This document shows positions 35,691 to 43,330 of a DNA stretch of 44,869 nt, in pieces. Source of the stretch: Aldersonia kunmingensis (GTDB lineage: Bacteria > Actinomycetota > Actinomycetes > Mycobacteriales > Mycobacteriaceae). Position 1 is the first letter of the stretch; the number at the start of each line of letters is the position of its first letter. The stretch covers positions 1 through 44,869 of the forward strand of contig NZ_LRRB01000187.1 of assembly GCF_001646865.1 (NCBI RefSeq), read 5' to 3'. The notes below the pieces were generated by a model. The model saw only the letters and a list, made by a program, of their open reading frames with translations. It was not told where the DNA came from and did no database searches. Both the position numbers and the translations under genes were made by a program.

Positions 35691-36131
35691 CTAGTTGGCC
35701 GGGATGTTGGGATCGAAGGTGAAGATCACGTAGGTGCCGAGGCCCATGATGAGAATCATCGACAGCACCAGCAGCGTGTTCAGCCAGAACCGCGTCGAGT
35801 CCTTGCGCGAGTAGTCCGCAATGATCGTGCGCAGTCCGTTACCGCCGTGCAGCTGCGCGAGCCAGAGCATCGTCAGATCCCAGAACTGCCAGAACGGCGA
35901 GGACCAGCGACCGGCGACGAACGCGAAGTTGATCCGGTGCACACCCTCGTCGAGCATCAGCATGATGAAGAGGTGGCCGAAGACCAGCACCATCAGGGCG
36001 AGGCCGGAGAACCGCATGAACAGCCACGCGTAGAGCTCGAAGTTGCCCTTCGCCTTGCGGCGCGGCGAACGCGGGTTGTCCAGGCTGGCGGGGCGGTCGT
36101 AGGACCGCGCGAGAACCTTTGCTTCAGCCAT
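35691..36131 (-). CDS. sdhD: Succinate dehydrogenase membrane anchor SdhD
   Basis: A 146-residue anchor with three membrane helices (FMRFSGLALMVLVFGHLFIML, MLWLAQLHGGNGLRTII and NTLLVLSMILIMGLGTYVIF, each seen in parts). The His in VFGHLF is the likely haem ligand contributed by SdhD. The N-terminus is basic (NPRSPRRKAKGNFELYAW). Its start overlaps the sdhC stop by one base. Matches Rv3317. Confidence 0.9.
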   Translation of the reverse strand: MAEAKVLARSYDRPASLDNPRSPRRKAKGNFELYAWLFMRFSGLALMVLVFGHLFIMLMLDEGVHRINFAFVAGRWSSPFWQFWDLTMLWLAQLHGGNGLRTIIADYSRKDSTRFWLNTLLVLSMILIMGLGTYVIFTFDPNIPAN

Positions 36132-36535
36132 CAGTGCCCCGCAAACATGTTGTAGAAGATGCGCGCCGCGCCGGGCACCATCACGACGAACCAGACGGCG
36201 AGGATCACCCAGAGCATGACGCGCTGGTACTTGGGCCCCTTCGACCAGAAGTCGACCAGCATCACGCGCACACCGTTCAGCGCGTGGTAGAGCACCGCGG
36301 CAACGAGGCCGAGCTCCATCAGGCCGACGAGCGGGTTCTTGTAGGTCTCGATGACGCTGTCATAGGTGTCCGGATTGACCCGGACCAGAGCGGTGTCGAG
36401 AACGTGAACGAACAGGAAGAAGAACACCGCCACGCCTGTGATGCGGTGCAAAACCCAGGACCACATGCCCGGGTCGCCCCGGTACAAGGTCCGCTTGGAC
36501 TCCTGCGCCGGAGCCGCTTCCGTCGTGCTAGTCAT
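36131..36535 (-). CDS. sdhC: Succinate dehydrogenase cytochrome b556 subunit SdhC
   Basis: A 134-residue anchor from the ATG at 36533-36535, which has GGAGG about 11 bases upstream. An upstream in-frame ATG at 36580 would add 15 residues. SWVLHRITGVAVFFFLFVHV is the classical SdhC quinone/haem motif, and YHALNGVRVMLVD carries the haem His. Three membrane helices are present. It is the first gene of sdhCDAB. Confidence 0.92.
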   Translation of the reverse strand: MTSTTEAAPAQESKRTLYRGDPGMWSWVLHRITGVAVFFFLFVHVLDTALVRVNPDTYDSVIETYKNPLVGLMELGLVAAVLYHALNGVRVMLVDFWSKGPKYQRVMLWVILAVWFVVMVPGAARIFYNMFAGH

Positions 36536-36731
36536 CGAATGCAGTGCCTCCAACGTCGTCGATGTGCGCGGCAAGGCCATGTGACGTCGAGTGTGGGTAT
36601 CAGCACTGGGGCGGGCGAGAACCGCGCGCTCCGGCTCGACGCGAACCTGAACCGGCTGTGGTGAACTTTAATCCCCTGCGAAACCCGGGAACTAGCGCGG
36701 TCGGCCGTACGTTCTGCGCTCGGAGCGTTTA

Positions 36732-36750
36732 TTAGGTTTGCCTGTCCAAA
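36732..36750. promoter_or_regulatory. Candidate IdeR/DtxR iron box
   Basis: TTAGGTTTGCCTGTCCAAA agrees with the 19-base IdeR consensus (TTAGGTTAGGCTAACCTAA) at 14 of 19 positions by my count. It lies in the 278-base gap between the divergent sdhC and cdd genes, about 65 bases before cdd and 200 before sdhC. The rest of the gap showed no clear element. Confidence 0.35.
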
Positions 36751-36813
36751 TATGAAAGGGCGCGGCAATGGCGGGTCGAAAGCCCGCTACGCGGTGCCGG
36801 AAAGGCGGCTCCA

Positions 36814-37221
36814 TTGCCAGATGTCGACTGGAAGGCATTGCGTGCCAACGCATCCGATGTGATGCGGCGGGCGTACGCGCCGTACTCCAGGTTTCCCGTC
36901 GGGGCCGCGGCGCTCGTGTCCGATGGCCGGATCATCGTCGGATGCAATGTGGAAAATGTCTCATACGGACTAGGGCTCTGCGCAGAATGTGTACTCATCG
37001 GTAACCTCCATTCCTCGGGCGGCGGGCGCCTAATCGCGTTCACCTGTAGCAACAGCCGGGGCGAGATTCTTATGCCGTGCGGGCGGTGCCGGCAGCTTTT
37101 GCTCGAGCACGGCGGGCGAGAGTTGCTCGTCGACCATCGTGGCGGGCCCGTCGAGTTGAATGCGTTGCTGCCCGATGCTTTCGGGCCGGACGATATTGCG
37201 GCTGGCGAGCTCCCGACGTAA
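36814..37221 (+). CDS. cdd: Cytidine deaminase
   Basis: Deaminates cytidine and deoxycytidine in pyrimidine salvage. The 135-residue tetrameric type has the zinc site Cys56-Ala-Glu58 and PCGRC (Cys89, Cys92), plus YAPYSRFPVGAA and GCNVENVSYGLGLCAE. The TTG start is preceded by GGAAAGGCGG. In M. tuberculosis cdd, deoA and add are neighbours as here, forming a nucleoside salvage cluster, though here a hydrolase gene separates cdd from deoA. Confidence 0.95.
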   Translation: MPDVDWKALRANASDVMRRAYAPYSRFPVGAAALVSDGRIIVGCNVENVSYGLGLCAECVLIGNLHSSGGGRLIAFTCSNSRGEILMPCGRCRQLLLEHGGRELLVDHRGGPVELNALLPDAFGPDDIAAGELPT

Positions 37222-37247
37222 CGCAGCTCACATTTCGTTGGGTTTGG

Positions 37248-37275
37248 CTCACACACGCCGGTTGCGGTGTGTGAG
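37248..37275. terminator. Bidirectional terminator between cdd and the hydrolase gene
   Basis: CTCACACAC (37248-37256) and GTGTGTGAG (37267-37275) form a perfect 9-bp stem around a 10-base loop, in the gap between convergent genes. Confidence 0.7.
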
Positions 37276-37289
37276 TAGGAGATTCGGCG

Positions 37290-38558
37290 CTACCGGCTGC
37301 GCTCAGCAAGCCGATCGTCGAGCCAATCGAACATCCGCTGGTCGGTCAGCGCCCGAGCCATCGGCTGGCAATGCCAATTCGCACCCTCCTCGGTGGTGAA
37401 CCGGACGAGGGTGGCATTGGCGCCGACCAACTCGGCCAGGCGCGGTGACTGCGCGGGCCAGAACTGCTCATCGTCCGGGTCCGTGATCAGCAGTGGAGTG
37501 TCGATCGATGCTGCGACCTCGGTGAGGTCGTATTTCTTCACCTCGGCGAGCGTGTCGTAATAACCGTCGATGCCGTACGGACGGGCGCGGAATCGGTAGA
37601 GGTGCCCAGTCTGCTTGGACAGGCGCATGAGAACCCGCATCAAGCGGTCGAACTTCTTCTTCTCGCCCGTCTCGAACAGTTTGCGCAGGAATTCGGGGAA
37701 ATTGGCCAGCCAGGAATCGATGACGCTCACCACGCCCGGGTCCGCCACCGCCGCGGCGAAGCGATGTTCGAAGGCGAGTGCCCGCGGCAACCAGTAGCCG
37801 GCCTGGCTGACGCCGTACACGACCACTTGGTCCGGGTCGACACCCGGCAGTGTGAGCACGAAGTCCAGCACGGGCGTGAGCACGTTCTCCCAGTCCGGCC
37901 GGAAAGGCACACCCCGTTCGAAAAGCATCGACTGCTGTCCCGGGCCATCGAATATCAGGACGTTGTAGCCGCGCGCCACAGCACCCGCGCCGCCCCAAGA
38001 CCACAGCGTGCCGACGTCGCCGTCGCTGCCATTGACCATGACGAACGTTGGGCGGGTTCCCTCGGCGTGCGCGGGACCGAAGAACCAACCGGGGAGCGTC
38101 GTGTTCTCGTAGGGGATCGTCACACGCTCGGCGGGGTGCGGTGACAAATCGATGAACCGCTCCCAGGCCCGGCGGTGTTCCCGGAACGTGGGGAGTAGCG
38201 CGTCGTCGGAATCCAGGCCGTCGACTGCGTTGACTGCGGAAGTGAGGTAGGACGACGCGCGGAGGTAGGCCGAGGCCGCACTTACCCGGTGTCCGGCGGC
38301 GGCGCACTCGTCCGCGACGCGGAGCATCCGCAGACCGAGGTCGTGCCATGTGGTGTACCAGCGGACGTTGTCGTGCTCACCGACCGCGGCGATCGCCGCG
38401 AGCACCTCGCCTGGGTCGGTGCCGCCGGCGTTCGAGCGCCCGAGCATGATGCGGACCTCGAAGTCCCGACCCGTGTCGCGGTAGAAACCACGGGTCGCTG
38501 CTTCGTGGGGAAGGGGACGGTTTCGCCGGAACATCGTGTTCCATTTTCCTGCGCGCAT
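37290..38558 (-). CDS. Alpha/beta hydrolase, FrsA / DHPON-hydrolase-like
   Basis: A 422-residue hydrolase from the ATG at 38556-38558; the open frame runs back through the intergenic repeat but that part is not coding. A helical N-terminal domain (about 1-135, WHDLGLRMLRVADECAAAG) precedes the catalytic domain. FVMVNGSDGDVGTLW holds the oxyanion region, the nucleophile Ser is in VYGVSQAGYWLPRAL, a likely acid is in ITDPDDEQFW and the His is in EEGANWHCQPMARAL. The plan resembles FrsA and 2,6-dihydroxypseudooxynicotine hydrolase families. The substrate is unknown. Confidence 0.82.
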   Translation of the reverse strand: MRAGKWNTMFRRNRPLPHEAATRGFYRDTGRDFEVRIMLGRSNAGGTDPGEVLAAIAAVGEHDNVRWYTTWHDLGLRMLRVADECAAAGHRVSAASAYLRASSYLTSAVNAVDGLDSDDALLPTFREHRRAWERFIDLSPHPAERVTIPYENTTLPGWFFGPAHAEGTRPTFVMVNGSDGDVGTLWSWGGAGAVARGYNVLIFDGPGQQSMLFERGVPFRPDWENVLTPVLDFVLTLPGVDPDQVVVYGVSQAGYWLPRALAFEHRFAAAVADPGVVSVIDSWLANFPEFLRKLFETGEKKKFDRLMRVLMRLSKQTGHLYRFRARPYGIDGYYDTLAEVKKYDLTEVAASIDTPLLITDPDDEQFWPAQSPRLAELVGANATLVRFTTEEGANWHCQPMARALTDQRMFDWLDDRLAERSR

Positions 38559-38618
38559 ACGACTGCCGCCGAGTTTTCGGGACTGTAGATACCGTCCGCC
38601 CGCGAAGTTTGGTGACTC

Positions 38619-38666
38619 GTGAATGGAAGATTCGTTGCGTTGGACGGGACGAATGCTTCCATTCAC
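38619..38666 (-). repeat. 48-bp palindromic intergenic repeat, T-type unit (dimer 2)
   Basis: On the minus strand it begins GTGAATGGAAG and ends CTTCCATTCAC, like 16211-16258. It lies in the 252-base gap 38559-38810 between the divergent hydrolase and deoA genes. Confidence 0.85.
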
Positions 38667-38696
38667 CCCGCAACGAGTGCGCGCTCCGAACCGCCC

Positions 38697-38744
38697 GCGA
38701 ACGGAAGATTTGTTGCGTTAGACGGAGTGAACGCTTCCGTTCAC
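38697..38744 (-). repeat. 48-bp palindromic intergenic repeat, C-type unit (dimer 2)
   Basis: On the minus strand it begins GTGAACGGAAG and ends CTTCCGTTCGC, like 16136-16183. It precedes the T-type unit in the minus-strand reading, so both dimers have the order C-type then T-type. Confidence 0.85.
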
Positions 38745-38796
38745 TCCGCACAACGAGCGCGCGGCAAGCCGGGGCGCCGGATGCCCGATCGGCGGG

Positions 38797-38802
38797 TAGG
38801 TT
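38797..38802 (+). promoter_or_regulatory. Putative −10 element of deoA
   Basis: TAGGTT lies eight bases before GTG 38811, the same spacing as before xthA and the hydrolase at 7350. It supports GTG 38811 as start and a leaderless mRNA. Confidence 0.45.
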
Positions 38803-38810
38803 CGCGTCTC

Positions 38811-40100
38811 GTGCATGACCATGACGCCGTTTCGATCATCCGGGCCAAGCGCGACGGGAATGCGCTCACCGATGCGCAGATCGACTGGGTGATCGACGGG
38901 TTCACCCGGGGCACGGTTGCCGACGAGCAGATGTCCGCGCTTGCGATGGCGATCATGTGGCGGGGCATGAACCGCACCGAGACCGCCCGGTGGACCACGG
39001 CGATGATGGACTCCGGCAGTCGCATGGACTTCACCGATCTGCCGCTGCCCACGGTCGACAAGCACTCCACCGGCGGGGTTGGGGACAAGATCACCCTTCC
39101 GGTCGCGCCGCTGGTCGCCGCGTGCGGCGCGGCAGTGCCGCAGCTCGCCGGCCGTGGGCTCGGCTACACCGGCGGCACGCTCGACAAATTGGAGGCGATC
39201 CCCGGCTGGCAGGCGGACCTGTCCACCGAACGGATGCGCACGATCCTCACCGACCCGGCGATCGGCGCGGTCATCTGTGCGGCGGGAGCCGATCTCGCGC
39301 CTGCCGACAAGAGGCTCTACGCGTTGCGCGACATCACCGGAACAGTCGAGTCGATCCCCCTGATCGCTAGCTCGATCATGAGCAAGAAGATCGCCGAGGG
39401 CACCGGTGCGCTCGTGCTGGACGTGAAGGTGGGCAGCGGTGCTTTCATGACCGAGCGTGCGGACGCCGACGAACTCGCCGCCCGGATGGTGCAGATCGGA
39501 CTCGACGCGGGCCTGCGCACCGTTGCCCTCGTCACCGATATGGAGACCCCGCTCGGGCGGACCGCCGGAAACGCGCTCGAGGTCGCGGAATCGGTCGAGG
39601 TGCTCGCGGGTGGTGGCCCCGCCGACGTGGTGGAGCTGACGCTCGCACTCGCGCGGGAAATGCTGCTCGCCGCGGGCATCGACGGAATCGATCCGGCGGA
39701 CCGGCTCGCCGACGGGACCGCGATGGACCGCTGGCGCGCGATGATCGTCGCTCAGGGTGGGGATCCGGATGCGACGCTGCCCACCGCGCGCCACAGCGAT
39801 ATCGTGCGTGCGCCGGCGAGTGGAGTCCTGACCAGGCTCGACGCCGGAATGGTCGGGCGGGGTTCGTGGCATCTCGGAGCGGGCCGAAGCCGACCGGGCG
39901 AACCGGTCTCGGCCGGCGCCGGTATCGAGATGCACGCCAAACCCGGGGACCGGGTGCGGGCCGGTGATCCGCTGCTCACGCTGCACAGCGACGACGAGGC
40001 CCGACTCGCGCGCGCGGGTGCCGAACTCGCATCGGCCTGGCAGGTAGAGGACACCGACGCTGTCGTGCTGCGACCGCTCATCCTCGACCGCATCTGCTGA
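38811..40100 (+). CDS. deoA: Thymidine phosphorylase
   Basis: Splits thymidine into thymine and deoxyribose-1-phosphate. From GTG 38811 it has 429 residues, as expected for the family. Motifs are IIRAKRDGNALTDAQIDW, VDKHSTGGVGDKITLP (phosphate site), GRGLGYTGGTLDKLEAIPG, LYALRDITGTVESIPLIASS and VKVGSGAFM. The longer open frame back to 38619 runs through the two repeat units (NGRFVALDG seen twice) and is not part of the protein. add follows on the same strand, 71 bases on. Confidence 0.95.
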   Translation: MHDHDAVSIIRAKRDGNALTDAQIDWVIDGFTRGTVADEQMSALAMAIMWRGMNRTETARWTTAMMDSGSRMDFTDLPLPTVDKHSTGGVGDKITLPVAPLVAACGAAVPQLAGRGLGYTGGTLDKLEAIPGWQADLSTERMRTILTDPAIGAVICAAGADLAPADKRLYALRDITGTVESIPLIASSIMSKKIAEGTGALVLDVKVGSGAFMTERADADELAARMVQIGLDAGLRTVALVTDMETPLGRTAGNALEVAESVEVLAGGGPADVVELTLALAREMLLAAGIDGIDPADRLADGTAMDRWRAMIVAQGGDPDATLPTARHSDIVRAPASGVLTRLDAGMVGRGSWHLGAGRSRPGEPVSAGAGIEMHAKPGDRVRAGDPLLTLHSDDEARLARAGAELASAWQVEDTDAVVLRPLILDRIC

Positions 40101-40159
40101 GGTGAGTGAACGGGGTGTGACGTGTTTTCGCACGCCCCGCCTCGGGCCGTGATCGGGGC

Positions 40160-40165
40160 TAATGT
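40160..40165 (+). promoter_or_regulatory. Putative −10 element of add
   Basis: TAATGT lies six bases before ATG 40172, suggesting that add has its own leaderless promoter downstream of deoA. Confidence 0.45.
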
Positions 40166-40171
40166 CGGCAC

Positions 40172-41281
40172 ATGACGGCTCCGCAGATGTCGATCGGCCC
40201 CGCTCCACTGGATCTGGCCTCCATCCGGCAGGCCCCCAAAGCGTTGTTGCACGACCATCTCGACGGCGGATTGCGGCCCGCGACCGTACTCGAATTGGCC
40301 CGGAACTGCGGCTACGACGAACTCCCTTCGGACACCGCGGACGACCTGGCGGTCTGGTTCCGGGACGCCGCCGATAGCGGGTCGCTGGTGCGCTATTTGG
40401 AGACCTTCGACCACACGGTGGCAGTCATGCAGACCCCGGAGGGACTGCAGCGGGTGGCGCGTGAGTGCGCCGAGGACCTCGCTGCCGATGGCGTGGTGTA
40501 CGCCGAAGTCCGCTTCGCTCCCGAACAGCACCTCGAGCGTGGGCTCACGCTCGACGAGGTGGTCGAGCACGTGCTCGAGGGTTTCGAACAGGGCGTGTCC
40601 GCGGCCGGGACGTTCGGGCGCAAGATCCGGATCGGCTGCCTGCTCACCGCAATGCGGCACGCGGCGCGCTCACGTGAGATCGCCGAACTCGCGGTGCGAT
40701 TCCGGGACAAGGGTGTGGTGGGCTTCGACATCGCCGGTGCGGAAGCTGGTTTCCCGCCGAGCCGCCACCTCGATGCGTTCGAGTACATGCGAGCGAGCAA
40801 CGCGCACTTCACCATTCACGCGGGCGAGGCGTTCGGGTTGCCGTCGATTCACGAGGCGATCGCCTTTTGCGGCGCGGACAGGCTCGGGCACGGCGTGCGC
40901 ATCACCGACGACATCATCGAGTCCGACGGTGACGCCCGACTCGGACTGCTCGCCGCCTACGTGCGGGACAAGCGGATTCCGCTCGAGCTGTGTCCGAGTT
41001 CGAACGTGCAGACCGGCGCGGTCAAGAGCATGGAGGACCACCCGTTCGGGCAGCTGGCGCGGTTGCGATTCCGCGTGACGGTCAACACCGACAACCGGCT
41101 GATGAGCGACACGACGATGAGCCAGGAGATGCTGCGGCTCGTCGAGACGTTCGGATTCGGCTGGAGCGACCTGGAACGGTTCACCATCAACGCGATGAAG
41201 TCGGCGTTCATCCCGTTCCCCGATCGCCTGCGGATCATCGACGAGGTGATCAAGCCCGGTTACGCCGTGCTCATCGGCTGA
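40172..41281 (+). CDS. add: Adenosine deaminase
   Basis: Deaminates adenosine to inosine in purine salvage. The 369-residue protein has zinc ligands His27 and His29 in LLHDHLDGG, a later [15 protein letters not shown] (catalytic Glu region and His), RLGHGVRI and [16 protein letters not shown]. The usual NTDDP metal site is NTDNR here, keeping the zinc Asp but not the following one. It follows deoA in a nucleoside salvage cluster (M. tuberculosis Rv3313c). Confidence 0.94.
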   Translation: MTAPQMSIGPAPLDLASIRQAPKALLHDHLDGGLRPATVLELARNCGYDELPSDTADDLAVWFRDAADSGSLVRYLETFDHTVAVMQTPEGLQRVARECAEDLAADGVVYAEVRFAPEQHLERGLTLDEVVEHVLEGFEQGVSAAGTFGRKIRIGCLLTAMRHAARSREIAELAVRFRDKGVVGFDIAGAEAGFPPSRHLDAFEYMRASNAHFTIHAGEAFGLPSIHEAIAFCGADRLGHGVRITDDIIESDGDARLGLLAAYVRDKRIPLELCPSSNVQTGAVKSMEDHPFGQLARLRFRVTVNTDNRLMSDTTMSQEMLRLVETFGFGWSDLERFTINAMKSAFIPFPDRLRIIDEVIKPGYAVLIG

Positions 41282-41333
41282 TCAGGCGAACCTGATTGCG
41301 GCGCTTGGCCTTTGGAAGACAAGCGCGGCCCGG

Positions 41334-42611
41334 TCAGGCCTTGCGCAACCGGCCCTCGAACTCGCGCTCGAGTTCGCGCCAGGACTGTCCCTCCGCGGCG
41401 AACGGCGGGCTGGGTGCCATCCGGTTCGGGTCCGGGTTGAGCAGGTAGGACACGTACCAGCCGAGCGGAGTCGACGGGGCGAGTGCGGCTCCGGTCTCCT
41501 CGTCGCCCGTGTAATCGGCTGCGTCGGTAAACAATTCGACCGCGAGATCGAGCTGTGAAAGATCGACGGACTCGGGGCCGTCGGCGAGGTCGTCGGCGAG
41601 ACCCGGGAGGACGTAGACGTTCTCGTCGGTGACCTCGATCTCCAGCGACCCGTCGACCGCGAGCGACTGCACGTCGGCGAAGGTGCTGATCCGGGCGAGG
41701 TCGTGCTCGTGATCGTCGGCGAGGTACCGGGCGAGAGCGCGCTCGGAGGAGAAGACGGTGATCGCGTCCTTGCTGCCGAGGAACACCGGTTCGTCGTCGA
41801 GGTAGCAGCGCAGCGTGAACCAGATCCCGTCGCTGGTGATGATCTTCACCGGGTCGATGCCGACCTCGGACCAGAAGCCGTCCTCGTCTTCGTCGTCGTC
41901 GTCGTCGTCGTCTTCGTCCGATTCCGCACCGGCCGCTGCGGCGAGATCCACGGTCTCGAACTCCGCATCCTCGTCGTCGGAAACGTCGTCGGCCTCGACG
42001 ACGTTCTCTGCGGCAGCAACCAATTCGGACTCCGCGACAGCGACAGCGGCGGCATCGACGTCGGGCACGGCGATCACGTCGTCGATCGCGTCGAGCACGT
42101 CATCCCAGTGCTTCGCGATGGCGGAGCCGATGCGCTCCCAGATCTCGAGGCCCTCGCGGTCCTCGAAGAAGCGGTAACCGGACCCCACCGCGCTCAGCGC
42201 GGGGTTGGCGTTGAAGAACTTGGTGACGTCGTCGAGTTCGCAGACCTCACCGATGGTGCGCACCATCGTGAGCGTCTGATCGAGCTCGTCGAGCACATCG
42301 TCGTCCGGGTTGCTCGCGGCGAGCTCGGGGACGGCGATCAGGTCGAACGCGTGGCTCTCGGCCGGCTCGAATTCGGTAGCGGCCAGCGCGGTGACGGTGC
42401 GCCATGCGGGGTGGTCGACGAGGTCGTTATCGGAGTTGGTGCGTACGAACGCGGCCAGCTCGGCGATCGAGTCGAATCCGTAGAGATCGTCACCGTGGCC
42501 GAGGAACGCCTCCCACTCGTCGTCGCCTTCCCGCCACGCTGGTGCCCATAGGGTGACCAGGTCGCCATCGGTCAGACCCAGCTCGATTGGGACGATGTCT
42601 CCAGAAGCCAT
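41334..42611 (-). CDS. Acidic conserved protein, Rv3311-like, unknown function
   Basis: A 425-residue soluble protein, very acidic. Residues ~225-245 contain a run of Asp/Glu encoded by a GAC/GAA microsatellite. WAPAWREGDDEWEAFLGHGDDLYGFDS and GIWFTLRCYLDDEPVFLGSKD suggest two related halves. The end is SWRELEREFEGRLRKA. Size and position beside add match Rv3311. The function is unknown. ATG 42611 follows a −10 TAGGCT (42619-42624) by seven bases, so it is probably leaderless. The 52-base gap to add holds a 6-bp CGAA-loop hairpin (41281-41296) and a weak 7-bp stem. Confidence 0.8.
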   Translation of the reverse strand: MASGDIVPIELGLTDGDLVTLWAPAWREGDDEWEAFLGHGDDLYGFDSIAELAAFVRTNSDNDLVDHPAWRTVTALAATEFEPAESHAFDLIAVPELAASNPDDDVLDELDQTLTMVRTIGEVCELDDVTKFFNANPALSAVGSGYRFFEDREGLEIWERIGSAIAKHWDDVLDAIDDVIAVPDVDAAAVAVAESELVAAAENVVEADDVSDDEDAEFETVDLAAAAGAESDEDDDDDDDEDEDGFWSEVGIDPVKIITSDGIWFTLRCYLDDEPVFLGSKDAITVFSSERALARYLADDHEHDLARISTFADVQSLAVDGSLEIEVTDENVYVLPGLADDLADGPESVDLSQLDLAVELFTDAADYTGDEETGAALAPSTPLGWYVSYLLNPDPNRMAPSPPFAAEGQSWRELEREFEGRLRKA

Positions 42612-42618
42612 GGCGCTG

Positions 42619-42624
42619 AGCCTA
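42619..42624 (-). promoter_or_regulatory. Putative −10 element of the Rv3311-like gene
   Basis: TAGGCT on the minus strand, seven bases before ATG 42611; fits a leaderless transcript. Confidence 0.45.
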
Positions 42625-42644
42625 ACGACTCTGTGCCGTCACGC

Positions 42645-42956
42645 TCATCCGACCTGCCCGCCGAATTGAACGTTCAACGTTTCAACGACCCGGGCGCGCG
42701 CGATCGCGGCGGCCGCAGCGGCTTCCGCGCAGGTCCGCGTGATCAGCGGGCCGATCTCGCCAACGGGGTGCGACGTGATCGCCTCCGCGATGCGAAGGTC
42801 GATCAGGGCACCGCTACCATCAACCTCCGCCGTCACGAGGCCGTCGATGGACGTCGCGGTCCCGCGAACCTGCCCGATGCCGTGCATCGCGCTCTCGAGG
42901 TCTTCCAGGCGCGCGGTCGCGCGAGCGACCAGTGCGTCCATCTCGTTGCCGCTCAT
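42645..42956 (-). CDS. YbaB/EbfC-family protein (EspL-like)
   Basis: A 103-residue protein with the YbaB fold: a first helix ATARLEDLESAMHGI, the strands GLVTAEVDGSGALIDLRI, and a long C-terminal Ala-rich helix. YbaB proteins bind DNA, and EspL (Rv3880c) of the ESX-1 locus belongs to the same family. It is the last gene of a four-gene operon that starts with a type VII secretion substrate; its start overlaps the previous stop (ATGA). A role as EspL-like secretion factor is inferred from context. Confidence 0.82.
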   Translation of the reverse strand: MSGNEMDALVARATARLEDLESAMHGIGQVRGTATSIDGLVTAEVDGSGALIDLRIAEAITSHPVGEIGPLITRTCAEAAAAAAIARARVVETLNVQFGGQVG

Positions 42957-43330
42957 ATGTGCCGCATCCAGCTCACCGGGGCAAGTTCCGGGTCTTCTGT
43001 GTCGCCGTTGGTCGCGAGGACCGCGTCCGCGCGGGTGGGCAGGCCGAGCCGGTCGAGGATCTCGTCGGAAATGCCGGCCTCGGCAAGCTCGACACGGCGC
43101 TTGGCCCGCGCCTTGACGGCGGCGGTGCGGGACAGCCGCAGGATCTCCGCAGCCAGCGCTTCGGCGCCGTAGCGCAGTTCGCGCCGGTCGAGGTGAATTA
43201 CGACAGGCAATCCCTGATCGGTGGCGCGGACGGACAACGTGCCGGCGCGGTTCGTGCTGGTCGCGCAGGTGACATCGGGGACCGCAGGCGAAATTTGCGC
43301 GCTCGCGTCGGGCGGGCTCTCCTCGCTCAT
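42953..43330 (-). CDS. Small conserved protein of type VII secretion-type operon, unknown function
   Basis: A 125-residue protein from the ATG at 43328-43330 (start overlaps the NlpC/P60 stop, ATGA). It has a beta-rich part (TLSVRATDQGLPVVIHLDRREL) that resembles YbaB-like folds, a basic helix (LSRTAAVKARAKRRVELAEAG) and the segment LDRLGLPTRADAVLA. Such genes recur beside YbaB-like genes in actinobacterial ESX-type clusters. I cannot assign a function. Confidence 0.65.
   Translation of the reverse strand: MSEESPPDASAQISPAVPDVTCATSTNRAGTLSVRATDQGLPVVIHLDRRELRYGAEALAAEILRLSRTAAVKARAKRRVELAEAGISDEILDRLGLPTRADAVLATNGDTEDPELAPVSWMRHI

Noticed and set aside
34026-36155. 709-residue open frame opposite sdhA/sdhD
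   Set aside because: Antisense shadow; low-complexity Val/Asp/His-rich translation and no family resemblance, while the minus strand encodes complete SdhA and SdhD.
38559-38666. Longer N-terminus of the alpha/beta hydrolase starting inside the repeat
   Set aside because: The added 36 residues come from the repeat unit and have no family counterpart; ATG 38556-38558 is adequate.
38619-38810. N-terminal extension of thymidine phosphorylase with a twice repeated NGRFVALDG segment
   Set aside because: The open frame is created by the intergenic repeat. The homologous protein begins at GTG 38811, which has a −10 element eight bases upstream. The repeat copies at 16.1 kb contain stops in the equivalent reading.
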